From: Pandoraea apista
GTDB taxonomy: Bacteria; Pseudomonadota; Gammaproteobacteria; Burkholderiales; Burkholderiaceae
Direction: 5' to 3'
DNA length: 64,000 nt
Assembly (NCBI RefSeq): GCF_001465595.2
Contig: NZ_CP013481.2
Coordinates: forward strand, 5,394,001-5,458,000
Part shown: positions 25,829-34,811 of the stretch, piece by piece
How positions within the stretch are numbered: position 1 is the first letter of the stretch
Layout of the letters: each line of letters starts with the position of its first letter
Position numbers and translations under genes: made by a program
Notes under the pieces: generated by a model
The model's database searches: none
Told to the model about the DNA's origin: nothing
The model's input: only the letters and a program-made list of their open reading frames with translations

Positions 25829-28327
25829 ATGTTTTCTCACGTCAGCCACACGCCAGCGCGTGCCGCACGTGCGCGCACGCACGTGCGCGCCGAAACCGCC
25901 AGCACTCGCCGGGCCGTCACGTTGGCCGCCAGCACACTGTTCGCCCTGAGCGCCTTCGCCGCGCTGAGCGCCCACGCCCAGTCTTCCGCCACCGGCAACG
26001 CCGCCCCTGCCACGGCCGCGCGCGCCGCGCAAGCGCTGCACATTCCGGCCGGATCGCTGCAACAGGGCCTCGTCGCCTTCGCCCAGCAGACCGGCCTGAT
26101 GATTTCCTACGACGCCGCCCAGATCGCCGATAAACGCACCGCCGGCGTCTCGGGCACGTACACGCCGTCGCTCGCGCTGGCGATCCTGATCGAGGGCACC
26201 GGCCTGCAAGCGTCCGGCCAACCCAACGGCGGTTACATCGTCGCGCCCGGCCCGAAGGCGGCCGCCGGTGACGCCATCGCCCTGCCGCAGACCAACGTGA
26301 ACGCCCGCGCCGAGCGCGACATCGCGCGCGGGCCGGTCGTGGGTTACGTCGCGCAACGCAGCGACACGGCCACCAAGTCCGACACGTCGATCATGACGAC
26401 TTCGCAATCGATCAGTGTGATCCCGCGCGATCAGATGAACGATCAGGCGGTGCAAACCGTGACCGACGCGCTCAAGTACGCCGCCGGCGTCAACGCCGAC
26501 CCGTACGGCAGCGACACGCGCGCCGACTGGTTCTACATTCGCGGCTTCAACGCCGACGTCTATTGGGACGGCCTGCGCGTGCCACAGATCGCCAACCGTC
26601 CAGGCAGCTATGCCGCCATTCGTGTCGATCCGTACACGTTGGAACGCGTGGAAGTGCTGCGTGGCCCGAGTTCGATCCTCTATGGCGCGGGCAACCTCGG
26701 CGGTCTCGTCAATCTGGTAAGCAAAGCACCCAGCGCCGAGCCGTATCGCGAAATCGGCGTCGACTACGGCACCTTCGATCGGCGCCAGTTGCGTGTCGAC
26801 ATGACAGGGCCTGCCAACGAAGACGGCACCCTGCTGTACCGCATCACGGGTCTGGGGCGCCTCTCGAATTCGCAGACCGATAACGTGAGTGACGACCGGA
26901 TCATGCTCCAGCCGTCGATCACCTGGCGTCCGAATGCGCAAACGAGCTTCACCTGGTTCGTCAACTACATGCAGGACAGCATGGGCTCGTCGGTCAGCTA
27001 CGGCCCGGCGCTGGGCATGGTGACCCCCTCGCGTTGGGGCCGCATCGATCGCGACCTGCTCACCGGCGACCCGGCATTCGACCGCTATCGCAAAACGCAG
27101 GTCGCCACGGGCTACCGCTTCGAGCATCGTCTGAGCGACACCCTGCAATGGCGTTCCACCGCGCGCTTCACGCACATGGATCTCGACTACAAGTCGATCT
27201 ACGGCACGGCGCTGCTGGCCGATCAGCGCACGTTGCAGCGCACCGCCTATCAGGCCGCGCCGATTCTGAACGGCTGGCAGCTCGATAACAACGTGCAGTA
27301 CGACACCAGGACCGGCCCCGTTGCGCACAAGGTGGTCGGTGGCGTCGACTTCCAGACGCAGCGCTTTCTGAATCGCGTGTGGACGGGCACCGCGCCGTCG
27401 CTCGATCTCTACGCACCGGTCTACGGCGTGAAGGGCGTGCTGCCCGCCAACCCAACGACCAGCACCGACCAGACGCAAACGCAACTCGGCCTGTATTTGC
27501 AGGATCAGATGCGCTGGGACCGCTGGTATCTCACACTGGGGGGACGCGAAGACTTCACGTGGTCGACAACCGACAACAACATGAACAAGACCTCGGTAAA
27601 GCAAACGCCGAACAAGTTCACCTGGCGTGCGGGTCTGCTGTACGAGTCGGCCATCGGGCTGTCGCCGTACTTCAGCTATTCGACGTCGTTCCTGCCCACG
27701 CTCTCGACCAACCTCGCGGGCGATCCGCTCAAGCCCACGACGGGCCAGCAATACGAAATCGGGCTCAAGTACCAGCCGGTGAACACCAACGCGATCTTCA
27801 CCGCGTCGCTGTTCAACCTGACACAACAGAATGTCTCGACCGCCGACCCGGCCAACACGCGCAACACGCTCCAGACGGGCGAAGTGCGCTCGCGCGGCGC
27901 GGAGCTCGAAGCGCGCGTGAGCCTGACCAACAAGCTCAACGTGGTGGCGAGCTACACGTATCAGGACGTCGAAGTCACGCGCAGCAATAACGCCGATCTG
28001 GGGAAGCGCCCGTATGGCGTGCCGCGCAACATGGCGTCGTTCTGGGCCGACTACAACTTCGGCAATGTCGGCGACGTAAAGCTCGGCGCAGGCGCAGGCG
28101 TGCGCTATCTGGGCCAGACGGCGGGCGACACGGCCAACTCGTTCTCGGTGCCCGGTGTCACGCTCGTCGACGCATCGCTGCACGCCGACATCGGCTGGCG
28201 CTGGCGTCTGCAACTCAACGCGACCAACCTGTTCGACCGTACCTACGTTGCGGGCTGCAACACCACCGTGCAGTGCTACTACGGCACCGGCCGTACAGTG
28301 CTCGGCAGCGTGACGGCGCGCTGGTAA
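25829..28327 (+). CDS. TonB-dependent siderophore receptor with N-terminal signalling domain
   Basis: An outer-membrane receptor of about 832 residues. A long signal sequence ends near SAHA-QSS. The STN signalling domain (LHIPAGSLQQGLVAFAQQTG to LIEGTGLQAS) marks it as a transducer of the FecA/FpvA kind. The plug domain follows (SQSISVIPRDQMNDQAV, DWFYIRGF, ERVEVLRGPSSILYG), then a 22-strand-type barrel ending LGSVTARW. The start at 25829 has AAAGGAA ten bases upstream; earlier in-frame ATGs at 25745 and 25802 have weaker sites. With the preceding sigma and anti-sigma genes it forms a complete three-component surface signalling system. The ligand (probably a ferric hydroxamate or other siderophore) cannot be told. 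Confidence 0.93.
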   Translation: MFSHVSHTPARAARARTHVRAETASTRRAVTLAASTLFALSAFAALSAHAQSSATGNAAPATAARAAQALHIPAGSLQQGLVAFAQQTGLMISYDAAQIADKRTAGVSGTYTPSLALAILIEGTGLQASGQPNGGYIVAPGPKAAAGDAIALPQTNVNARAERDIARGPVVGYVAQRSDTATKSDTSIMTTSQSISVIPRDQMNDQAVQTVTDALKYAAGVNADPYGSDTRADWFYIRGFNADVYWDGLRVPQIANRPGSYAAIRVDPYTLERVEVLRGPSSILYGAGNLGGLVNLVSKAPSAEPYREIGVDYGTFDRRQLRVDMTGPANEDGTLLYRITGLGRLSNSQTDNVSDDRIMLQPSITWRPNAQTSFTWFVNYMQDSMGSSVSYGPALGMVTPSRWGRIDRDLLTGDPAFDRYRKTQVATGYRFEHRLSDTLQWRSTARFTHMDLDYKSIYGTALLADQRTLQRTAYQAAPILNGWQLDNNVQYDTRTGPVAHKVVGGVDFQTQRFLNRVWTGTAPSLDLYAPVYGVKGVLPANPTTSTDQTQTQLGLYLQDQMRWDRWYLTLGGREDFTWSTTDNNMNKTSVKQTPNKFTWRAGLLYESAIGLSPYFSYSTSFLPTLSTNLAGDPLKPTTGQQYEIGLKYQPVNTNAIFTASLFNLTQQNVSTADPANTRNTLQTGEVRSRGAELEARVSLTNKLNVVASYTYQDVEVTRSNNADLGKRPYGVPRNMASFWADYNFGNVGDVKLGAGAGVRYLGQTAGDTANSFSVPGVTLVDASLHADIGWRWRLQLNATNLFDRTYVAGCNTTVQCYYGTGRTVLGSVTARW

Positions 28328-28341
28328 AGCGCACTGGCGGA

Positions 28342-28374
28342 CCCGGGGCGTTCGCGTGCGGCGAACGCCCCGGG
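28342..28374. terminator. Strong 14-bp hairpin after the TonB receptor
   Basis: CCCGGGGCGTTCGC and GCGAACGCCCCGGG form a perfect 14-bp stem with a five-base loop, 14 bases after the receptor stop. There is no T run, so it may act as a 3' stabiliser or Rho-assisted terminator. Confidence 0.65.
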
Positions 28375-28460
28375 ATGGCGCCCGGATCGATGGAGTAGCA
28401 TGGCGGCATCCGGGCTCTCTTTCGCACGACATGGGTGCAAACCTTCCAGCGCGCAGCGTG

Positions 28461-30101
28461 ATGCCGCGCGCGACCTCGCTCGTTACCACGAGCCACTCAT
28501 CGGCCAGCGCGCGCCATCGCACGGCCCTCTTCGCTTCGCTCCTGCCGCTCGTGTTGCTCGCTGCCTGTGCGGGCGCACCGCAAAGCCCCACGGCGCCACC
28601 GCCGTCGGCTGCAACGGCGATACGCTACAACATCAGCCGCTTCCCCATCGAGCATTACGATCAGGACGTCGATCACTGGATTCGGCCTGACGCTCCCGGC
28701 TACGATCAGCCGTTACTCTCCGCGAAAGAACAAAGCCGCCGCTTCGAGGCGTTTCGTGCGCGCTACTTCGGCACCGCGCCGCGCGACCCGTCGCCGTGGA
28801 ACGGTGCATGGCTCTCGGCATCGCTGCTCAACGCCGCCGGTGCACAACAGATCGCCGATTCGCAAGGCCGTCGCGTGAGACGCTTCGATAACGGCGCGCC
28901 CGGCGTACGTACGACCTATGGCGAGAATTTCCAGCCGCACACGACCGCGTGGAATCGCGCCATCGAAGCCAACATGGCGCTGGCGCAACTCAACGCCGAT
29001 CACGCAGGGTGGCAATACGATCCGCGCCGTCGCGGCATCACTGTAGACAACGCGCTGGTGCGCCAGCTACCGACCGCCGATCCGGCGTTTTACGATTTCC
29101 GTCAGGCTGGCGAGGGGTATCCGTTCGACGCGCTGCAAGACTCGGCGCTGCGGCCCGGCACACCGGTGTACACGCTCGCGCGCAGCGCCGACGGCGCGTG
29201 GCTGCTCGTCTATTCGCCCGATCTGATCGGTTGGGTGGATGCCCGCACGGTAGCGTCGGTCGACGAGCGGTTCGTCGCAACCTGGCGCAACGCGGCACAG
29301 CGCAGTCTCGGCGCCATCGTGCGCGCCGACGTTGCGTTGACCGATACGCCGCCTGGCGGCCAGGGTGACATCGGGCATCTCGGGGATACCGCGCCCGTGT
29401 ATCGCACCTTCGCCCCCATCGGCACAGTGCTGCCGCTAATGGTCTCGCGCGACGCGCGCCCAGTTGCGATGTTCCCCGTTGCCGACATTCACCGGCGTGC
29501 GCAGATCCGCACCACAGGGCTCGACTCCTCGACCATCGTGCCGATGCCGTGGACGCTGACGCCGCGCCACATGGCACAAGTGATGAAACAGCAAATCGGG
29601 CGGCCCTACGGTTGGGGCAACACGCTGTTCTACAACGACTGCTCGGCGGAGACCCGCAGCCTTTTCGCGCCGTTCGGTGTCTGGCTGCCGCGTCATTCGT
29701 CGGATCAGTTGCGCGCAGGGAAACGCACCGATCTGCGCGCCGCCGATATCGATACGCGACTGCGCACACTGGCCGAACGCGGCCGTCCACTGATGACACT
29801 GATTCACATCAACGGGCACATCATGTTGTATCTGGGCAATGCCCAGCGCGACGGGGCAAGCGTGCCGATGACGTATCAGAACGTGTGGGGGCTGTCACCG
29901 GCGGACAACAGCCGCCGCAACGTCATTGGCGGCTCGGTGATCCTGCCGCTGCTGAAGACTTATCCGGAAGATCCGGAAGTCCGTTCGCTCGCGGGCAAAC
30001 CGTTGTTCGAGATCAGTGTGATCGGCGACGAAAGCCCCGACGCAAATGCAGACGCCGAGCGTGCTCCGAGCACCGATTCGTCGGAGGAGATGCCCCAATA
30101 G
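28461..30101 (+). CDS. SH3-domain NlpC/P60 family lipoprotein (putative murein endopeptidase)
   Basis: About 546 residues. A hydrophobic leader ends in the lipobox LLAAC, so the product should be a lipoprotein. The middle holds two SH3b-type segments (GTPVYTLARSADGAWLLVYSPDLIGWV and neighbours) and the C-terminal third is an NlpC/P60 papain-like domain: cysteine in YNDCSAETR, histidine in HINGHIMLYLG, and the polar residue in YQNVWGL. Enzymes of this layout cleave gamma-D-glutamyl-diaminopimelate bonds in peptidoglycan. The start is uncertain: ATGs at 28431 and 28461 are both in frame and neither has a good ribosome binding site. Convergent with the next gene, 22 bases apart. Confidence 0.85.
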   Translation: MPRATSLVTTSHSSASARHRTALFASLLPLVLLAACAGAPQSPTAPPPSAATAIRYNISRFPIEHYDQDVDHWIRPDAPGYDQPLLSAKEQSRRFEAFRARYFGTAPRDPSPWNGAWLSASLLNAAGAQQIADSQGRRVRRFDNGAPGVRTTYGENFQPHTTAWNRAIEANMALAQLNADHAGWQYDPRRRGITVDNALVRQLPTADPAFYDFRQAGEGYPFDALQDSALRPGTPVYTLARSADGAWLLVYSPDLIGWVDARTVASVDERFVATWRNAAQRSLGAIVRADVALTDTPPGGQGDIGHLGDTAPVYRTFAPIGTVLPLMVSRDARPVAMFPVADIHRRAQIRTTGLDSSTIVPMPWTLTPRHMAQVMKQQIGRPYGWGNTLFYNDCSAETRSLFAPFGVWLPRHSSDQLRAGKRTDLRAADIDTRLRTLAERGRPLMTLIHINGHIMLYLGNAQRDGASVPMTYQNVWGLSPADNSRRNVIGGSVILPLLKTYPEDPEVRSLAGKPLFEISVIGDESPDANADAERAPSTDSSEEMPQ

Positions 30102-30123
30102 GGGCGTCGCAGACTTCAGATAT

Positions 30124-31356
30124 TCAGAATCGCAGCGCGCCGAAGGGCTCGGGATCGACGACCGGCGGTTCGCCGGTCATCATCTCGGCCACGAGCCGGC
30201 CCGTGATGGGGCCGAGCGTCAGACCGTGATGCGCGTGACCGAACGCAAACCACAGATCGCGATGACGCGGGGCCGGACCAATGATTGGCATCATGTCCGG
30301 CGTGCAGGGACGTCGCCCGAGCCACGGCTCGGCATCGACTCGCTCGCCGAGCGGAAACGTCTCGCGTGCGAGCGGCTCCACGGCGGCCAGTTGCACCGGC
30401 GTAGGCGGCGTGTCGCGCAGCCCGAGTTCCACGCCGGTGGTGAGCCGGATACCGCGCGTCATCGGCGTAATGAGGAAACCGTGTTCGGCATCGAGTACCG
30501 GTTGATTCAGCCGGGCGCCTTCTTGCGCGCGGTAGTGCATGTGATAGCCGCGCTTGACCGCGAGTGGCAGACGGTAGCCCAGCGCCGCCGTCACCGTATC
30601 CGCCCACGGACCGAGCGCCACGACCGCGCGGCGCGCGTCGATACGGCCCGCCTGCGTCTGCACCGACCATTGCGGCTGCAAAGTCGTGGCGTCGCCGTTG
30701 AACACCTGCCCGCCCAGCGATTCGAAGTAACGGGCATAAGCCGCCACCAGCGCCCCCGGGTCGCTCACGGAGTCCGACGCCGTGTAACGCAATCCTCCCA
30801 CGAGCGCGCGGGTGAGGGCAGGTTCGTCCTCGCGCAGACGCGCCGCATCGAGTCGCTCGAACGGCACGCCATACTCCTCGCGCCAGCGCTCGGCATCGCG
30901 CTGTGCGGCATTCATCGCCGCAGCGGTACGAAAGACCTTGACCCAACCGCCCTCGCGTAGCAGATCCCCCGCACCGGACGCCGCGATGAGTTCGCGGTGC
31001 TCCGTCACGCAATGCGCGATGAGCGTGCTGTAGTGACGCGCGATCTCCGCGTGCCGCTTCGGGGCCGAGTGGTACCAGTAGCGCGCGAGGAAAGGCACGA
31101 TCGTCGCCATCGCCGATACGTGATAACGCACGTCCGGCGAGCGATTGCCCGCGTAGCGCAGCAGCGTGCCGATGTCTCGTGGAAAGGCGTACGGATACAC
31201 GCCCTCGCGCTGAATCAGTCCCGCGTTGCCGAACGAGGTTTCGTTGCCCGGCGACTTGCGGTCCACGAGTGCGACCGACATGCCGCGCCGTTGCAAATGC
31301 ACGGCGACAGACACACCAACGATACCGGCACCGAGCACGAGCGCGTCGAACGTCAT
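30124..31356 (-). CDS. FAD-dependent D-amino acid dehydrogenase (DadA-like)
   Basis: A 410-residue DAO-fold flavoprotein. The dinucleotide-binding motif is ALVLGAGIVGVSVAVHL at the N-terminus; FGNAGLIQRE is the characteristic DadA block; the C-terminal block is GRRPCTPDMMPIIGPAPRH with FAFGHAHHGLTLGP. The family oxidises D-amino acids to imino acids and passes electrons to the respiratory chain. RidA, which hydrolyses such imines, is encoded just upstream on the same strand, an informative pairing. Several paralogues usually exist in this group of bacteria, so the exact substrate is open. Confidence 0.88.
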   Translation of the reverse strand: MTFDALVLGAGIVGVSVAVHLQRRGMSVALVDRKSPGNETSFGNAGLIQREGVYPYAFPRDIGTLLRYAGNRSPDVRYHVSAMATIVPFLARYWYHSAPKRHAEIARHYSTLIAHCVTEHRELIAASGAGDLLREGGWVKVFRTAAAMNAAQRDAERWREEYGVPFERLDAARLREDEPALTRALVGGLRYTASDSVSDPGALVAAYARYFESLGGQVFNGDATTLQPQWSVQTQAGRIDARRAVVALGPWADTVTAALGYRLPLAVKRGYHMHYRAQEGARLNQPVLDAEHGFLITPMTRGIRLTTGVELGLRDTPPTPVQLAAVEPLARETFPLGERVDAEPWLGRRPCTPDMMPIIGPAPRHRDLWFAFGHAHHGLTLGPITGRLVAEMMTGEPPVVDPEPFGALRF

Positions 31357-31492
31357 AAGCGTTGCGTCAGAAAGGGAGAAGAGGGGGCGAGGCGCACTGG
31401 AAGACGGCGCAGGCTCGCGTGCAATACGGACCCAAAGACGATACCGACGATGCGTATTACGGCGAGCCCAATCAACTGCACCGGCGACGCGA

Positions 31493-31846
31493 TTACGCCA
31501 GCGCGGTCACGGCGATTTCGACTTCGAGACCGGCGCGCATGAGCGGCGATTGCACGCAGGCACGCGTCGGTGCATGGCCTTCCGGCACCCAGGCGTCCCA
31601 CACGGCGTTGAATTCGGCGAAATGCTTGGCGTCGGACAACCAGATGTTGGCCGTGAGCAGACGCGACTTGTCGACACCGGCTTGCGCCAGCAACGAATCG
31701 ATACGGGTGAGGATCTCGGTGGTCTGCTGCGTGACCGACACGTTGGCGGTATCGGGCACCTGACCGGCCAGATACACCACGCCGTTGGCGATCACGATCT
31801 GGCTCATGCGAGCGTTGGTATGCAGACGCTTGATTTCGTTCGACAT
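31493..31846 (-). CDS. RidA family imine/enamine deaminase
   Basis: A 117-residue Rid-family protein, small trimeric enzymes that hydrolyse reactive enamine and imine intermediates. Visible blocks are VVYLAGQVPD, QQTTEILTRIDSLLAQAGVDKSRLL, WVPEGHAPTRACV (conserved arginine and cysteine region) and the C-terminal VEIAVTALA. It precedes the D-amino acid dehydrogenase gene on the same strand by 136 bases, so it probably detoxifies or speeds the hydrolysis of the imino acids made by that enzyme. Confidence 0.92.
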   Translation of the reverse strand: MSNEIKRLHTNARMSQIVIANGVVYLAGQVPDTANVSVTQQTTEILTRIDSLLAQAGVDKSRLLTANIWLSDAKHFAEFNAVWDAWVPEGHAPTRACVQSPLMRAGLEVEIAVTALA

Positions 31847-31933
31847 AGGGGGGCACCGTAAAAGGAAACGGGCCGGGAGTCGGCCCGGGTGCCGCTATCT
31901 TATACGACGCTTACGCCACCCTTCATCGGCGGA

Positions 31934-32593
31934 TCACTGCCGAATGAGCGCCATGGCGCAATCGAGCACGGTGCGCTTGAGATCGGCCATGCCTTCGGGG
32001 GGCAGGAACGGGCCCATCATGTGGCGATACGACACCGTCTTGCTAATGGCGGACGTGAGCATGAAGAACATCACGTCGGCGTCCTCCACGGGACGTTGCT
32101 GCGCTTCGAGCCAATCGGCCACGAGCGGCACCATTGCGTCGCGATAGGGACGCACGAGCCGCTGCGTGAGAATGTCGAGCCGCTCGCCTTCTTCGGTCGC
32201 GGCGGTCGAGAAGAACATGCCGACATCCGGATTCTCGAATACCACTTCCACGAATACGCGCACCGCCTGCTCAATACGCTCGGCAGGTGGCAGCGGTGCG
32301 TGTTGCAGGGCATCGGTCTGCTCGATGAGCGTGCGCGTGAGCGCGGCGATCTGGTCGACGACGGCGACCCACAGCGCTTCTTTCGAGCCGAAGTGGTGCG
32401 AGATCAGCGCGGCGTCGACACCCGACGCCTCCGCGATCTGGCGCACGCTGCTCGCATAGAACCCTCGTTGCGCGAAGATGCGCCGGGCGTTGAGTAGCAA
32501 CGCATCGGCACCATGCGTGCAATCGCACGTAGGGCGCCCACGGGTGCGTTTTCGGGGCGGAGCGGCTTGCGAGACAGCTTTGTCTGGAGTCAT
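31934..32593 (-). CDS. TetR/AcrR-family transcriptional repressor
   Basis: About 219 residues. After a basic tail (PPRKRTRGRP) comes the TetR helix-turn-helix domain: LLLNARRIFAQRGFYASSVRQIAEASGVDAALISHHFGSKEAL. The C-terminal domain resembles the CecR-type effector region (ERIEQAVRVFVEVVFENPDVGMFF). The start at 32593 is chosen because the 11 codons upstream are unlike the family. It is divergent from the NADH dehydrogenase-like gene, 156 bases away, and may regulate that gene or itself. Ligand unknown. Confidence 0.85.
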   Translation of the reverse strand: MTPDKAVSQAAPPRKRTRGRPTCDCTHGADALLLNARRIFAQRGFYASSVRQIAEASGVDAALISHHFGSKEALWVAVVDQIAALTRTLIEQTDALQHAPLPPAERIEQAVRVFVEVVFENPDVGMFFSTAATEEGERLDILTQRLVRPYRDAMVPLVADWLEAQQRPVEDADVMFFMLTSAISKTVSYRHMMGPFLPPEGMADLKRTVLDCAMALIRQ

Positions 32594-32678
32594 TGAACGA
32601 TGGGGTGGTCGAATTCGCGACAGCAATGCGCCAAGTCTACCCGACCCGAACGCGCCTGCCTGCCCAGACGATTGCTAT

Positions 32679-32708
32679 TTGACACGCTGGGGCCACGGTC
32701 GCTATTAT
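32679..32708 (+). promoter_or_regulatory. Sigma-70 promoter of the NDH-2-like gene
   Basis: TTGACA (32679-32684) and TATTAT (32703-32708) are separated by 18 bases, close to the sigma-70 consensus. Transcription would start around 32715, leaving a leader of about 35 bases before the ATG at 32750. Confidence 0.65.
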
Positions 32709-32749
32709 GCGCTTATTCATCACTTGTTGAATTTGACATTTCCCCCCAA

Positions 32750-34042
32750 ATGTCTCGCGCAAACCGAATCGTGATTGTCGGTGGCGGTATCGCCGGCCTG
32801 AAGCTGGCAACGCGTCTGGGCCGTACGCTCGGGCGTGCCGGCGCTGCGCGCGTGACACTTGTCGACAGTCATCCCACCCATCTTTGGAAGCCCATGCTGC
32901 ATACCGTGGCAGCCGGCACGCGCGATGTCACCCACACACAGGTGACGTATCTGGCCCATGCGTGCAGCAACGGCTTCGCGTATCAGGCGGGGCGCCTGTG
33001 CGGACTGGACCGGGTACGCCGGGAGATTGTGCTCGGGGAGATGGAAACGCCTGACGGCACGCCGCTACTCGGCGAGCGCCGTGTGCCGTACGACACGCTG
33101 GTGCTCGCGCTGGGTTCGCAGGCCGACGATGCCCGTTTGCCCGGCGTGCGCGATGTCTGTCATTTCATCGACAGTCAGCCGCAGGCCGAGGCGTTTCATG
33201 CCGCGTTGCACTGCGAGGCGTTACGCAGCGCCGTGAGCGACGACGCGTTGCGTGTCGTGATCGCGGGCGGCGGCACCACGGGTGTGGAGTTGGCGGCCGA
33301 ACTGAGCCGCACGTTTGCGCTGGCCGCCGGTTACGGCGATCCGCAGATTTGCGAGCGTCTTAAGCTCACGCTGGTCGAGAGCGGCCCGCGTTTGCTGGGG
33401 GCATTTCCGCCGGACGTGTCGGCGGCGTCGCAGGCGCAGCTGGAGCGTCTGGGGTTTCGCGTGCTGACGGACACCCGCATCGTGTGTGCGGATCGCGACG
33501 GCTTCTATCGCGACGACGGCGAGTTGATTCCCGGCGATCTGCTGGTGTGGGCGGCGGGTGTGAAAGCCCCCGACTGCCTGAAGGACATTGGCGGTCTGAC
33601 GACCAACGAAGCCGATCAGATCGTGGTGCGCAATACGATGCAAACGGCGCAGGACGAACGGATTTTCGCGATCGGCGACTGCGCATCGCTCACCCCTGCG
33701 CCAGGTGAGAGCGCGTTGCCTCCCACGGCTCAGGTGGCGACACAACAGGCGGCGCATCTTGGCCGTCATCTTGGTGCGTGGCTTGAAGGCCGCGCCATTC
33801 CGCCGTTCGCCTATCGCGATCCTGGCGCGTTGGTATCGCTGTCTGACTACAACGCGTTCGGCACGCTCGGCCGATTCGGTTTCTTTAAAGGTGGCATCGT
33901 GCGCGGACAGTTTGCGCAGTGGAGCCACGCCATGTTGTACCGACGTCATCAGCATGCACTGCACGGGTTCGCCCGCGCGACCGTCATGCTTGGCGCGGAA
34001 AAACTCGGCGGCCTTCGCGGGCCGCGCATCCGGCTGGCCTGA
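32750..34042 (+). CDS. Type II NADH dehydrogenase-like FAD-dependent oxidoreductase
   Basis: A 430-residue two-dinucleotide-domain flavoprotein. The FAD motif is RIVIVGGGIAGLKLAT at the N-terminus. The NAD(P)H motif is RVVIAGGGTTGVELAAELS in the middle, and the second FAD contact is RIFAIGDCASL near residue 300. The C-terminal part (LVSLSDYNAFGTLG, FKGGIVRGQFAQW, hydrophobic/basic end) fits non-proton-pumping NADH:quinone oxidoreductases that attach to the inner membrane. The ATG at 32750 directly precedes the FAD motif; the frame extends upstream without family resemblance. A good promoter lies 40 bases upstream. Confidence 0.87.
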   Translation: MSRANRIVIVGGGIAGLKLATRLGRTLGRAGAARVTLVDSHPTHLWKPMLHTVAAGTRDVTHTQVTYLAHACSNGFAYQAGRLCGLDRVRREIVLGEMETPDGTPLLGERRVPYDTLVLALGSQADDARLPGVRDVCHFIDSQPQAEAFHAALHCEALRSAVSDDALRVVIAGGGTTGVELAAELSRTFALAAGYGDPQICERLKLTLVESGPRLLGAFPPDVSAASQAQLERLGFRVLTDTRIVCADRDGFYRDDGELIPGDLLVWAAGVKAPDCLKDIGGLTTNEADQIVVRNTMQTAQDERIFAIGDCASLTPAPGESALPPTAQVATQQAAHLGRHLGAWLEGRAIPPFAYRDPGALVSLSDYNAFGTLGRFGFFKGGIVRGQFAQWSHAMLYRRHQHALHGFARATVMLGAEKLGGLRGPRIRLA

Positions 34043-34044
34043 CC

Positions 34045-34512
34045 ATGCGAAGCGACCGAACCAATTGCCCCAACCGAAGCGGCAGCAGCCGCGCCCCGGG
34101 AACCTCCCCGACGGCCCGTGCCCCGCGCACGTCACGCAGCGCCTTGCACACTCAGGGTGTCTGGCAGCACACCGTAGCGATGCTCGATGCCGAGCCCGTC
34201 GTGTGCCAGCCGGTGATCCCTTACACGCGACGCGCGCCCATCGTCCGGGTGCTGGAGATCTCCAGCGAGTTGACCATCACCGTGTCGTGGAACGACGCGA
34301 TGGGGGGCAACTACGGTGCGCAGATCTGGCGCATCCGCAAGGCGCATCATCCGGGCGTTTGTGCGCTGACGGGCGAGACGATCGACGTTGGCGACTTCGT
34401 CTACCGTCCGCTGTTCGGTGACGTACCCCCGCTGAATGCCGATGCCATGATCTCGGCCGAGGCCATCCGCATCATGCGCGAAGCCCACAGCCGCGAACTC
34501 GAACCGGCCTAA
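34045..34512 (+). CDS. DUF3331 domain protein
   Basis: A 155-residue protein whose C-terminal half fits the Burkholderia-group DUF3331 family: ITVSWNDAMGGNYGAQIWRIRKA, then CALTGETIDVGDFVYRPLF. The CALTG and RP-LF pattern suggests a small beta-rich fold; function unknown. It starts two bases after the stop of the NDH-2-like gene and is probably in the same transcript. The first 45 residues are low-complexity and could be mis-annotated; a terminator follows the stop. Confidence 0.75.
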   Translation: MRSDRTNCPNRSGSSRAPGTSPTARAPRTSRSALHTQGVWQHTVAMLDAEPVVCQPVIPYTRRAPIVRVLEISSELTITVSWNDAMGGNYGAQIWRIRKAHHPGVCALTGETIDVGDFVYRPLFGDVPPLNADAMISAEAIRIMREAHSRELEPA

Positions 34513-34578
34513 GACGACGACGAATCCCCCCGCGCTGAAAAGTTACCCCCCCGACCCCCCGTTTGATTTCAGCGTGTT

Positions 34579-34603
34579 GCCGCTCCCCGAGAGCGGCTTT
34601 TTT
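34579..34603 (+). terminator. Rho-independent terminator after the DUF3331 gene
   Basis: GCCGCTC-CCCGA-GAGCGGC stem-loop followed by six T. The remaining 208 bases up to the beta-lactamase start hold no gene; a small dyad (CGTTA...TAACG, 34623-34636) lies in the presumed promoter zone. Confidence 0.92.
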
Positions 34604-34811
34604 GTCTCGACACGTTAAGTCGCGTTACGTATAACGGATTTGGCGCCGGTATCCGACGCTTCGTTGCGTGTGTTACATCGGTTACCTCGAACGGTATCCG
34701 GCACGCAGCGCTTTGGGTTTACGCTTCGGCGATGGCTTACCGCATCCACCGGAACGCCGAGGGGGCAACCGCCCTTGACGCGTCCTACGCCTCACACGGA
34801 GACGACCATCG

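Noticed and set aside
25661..28591. A 976-codon minus-strand frame
   Set aside because: It is the antisense shadow of the TonB receptor in GC-rich DNA; the translation is arginine/valine-rich and shows no family motif, whereas the plus strand has a complete receptor.
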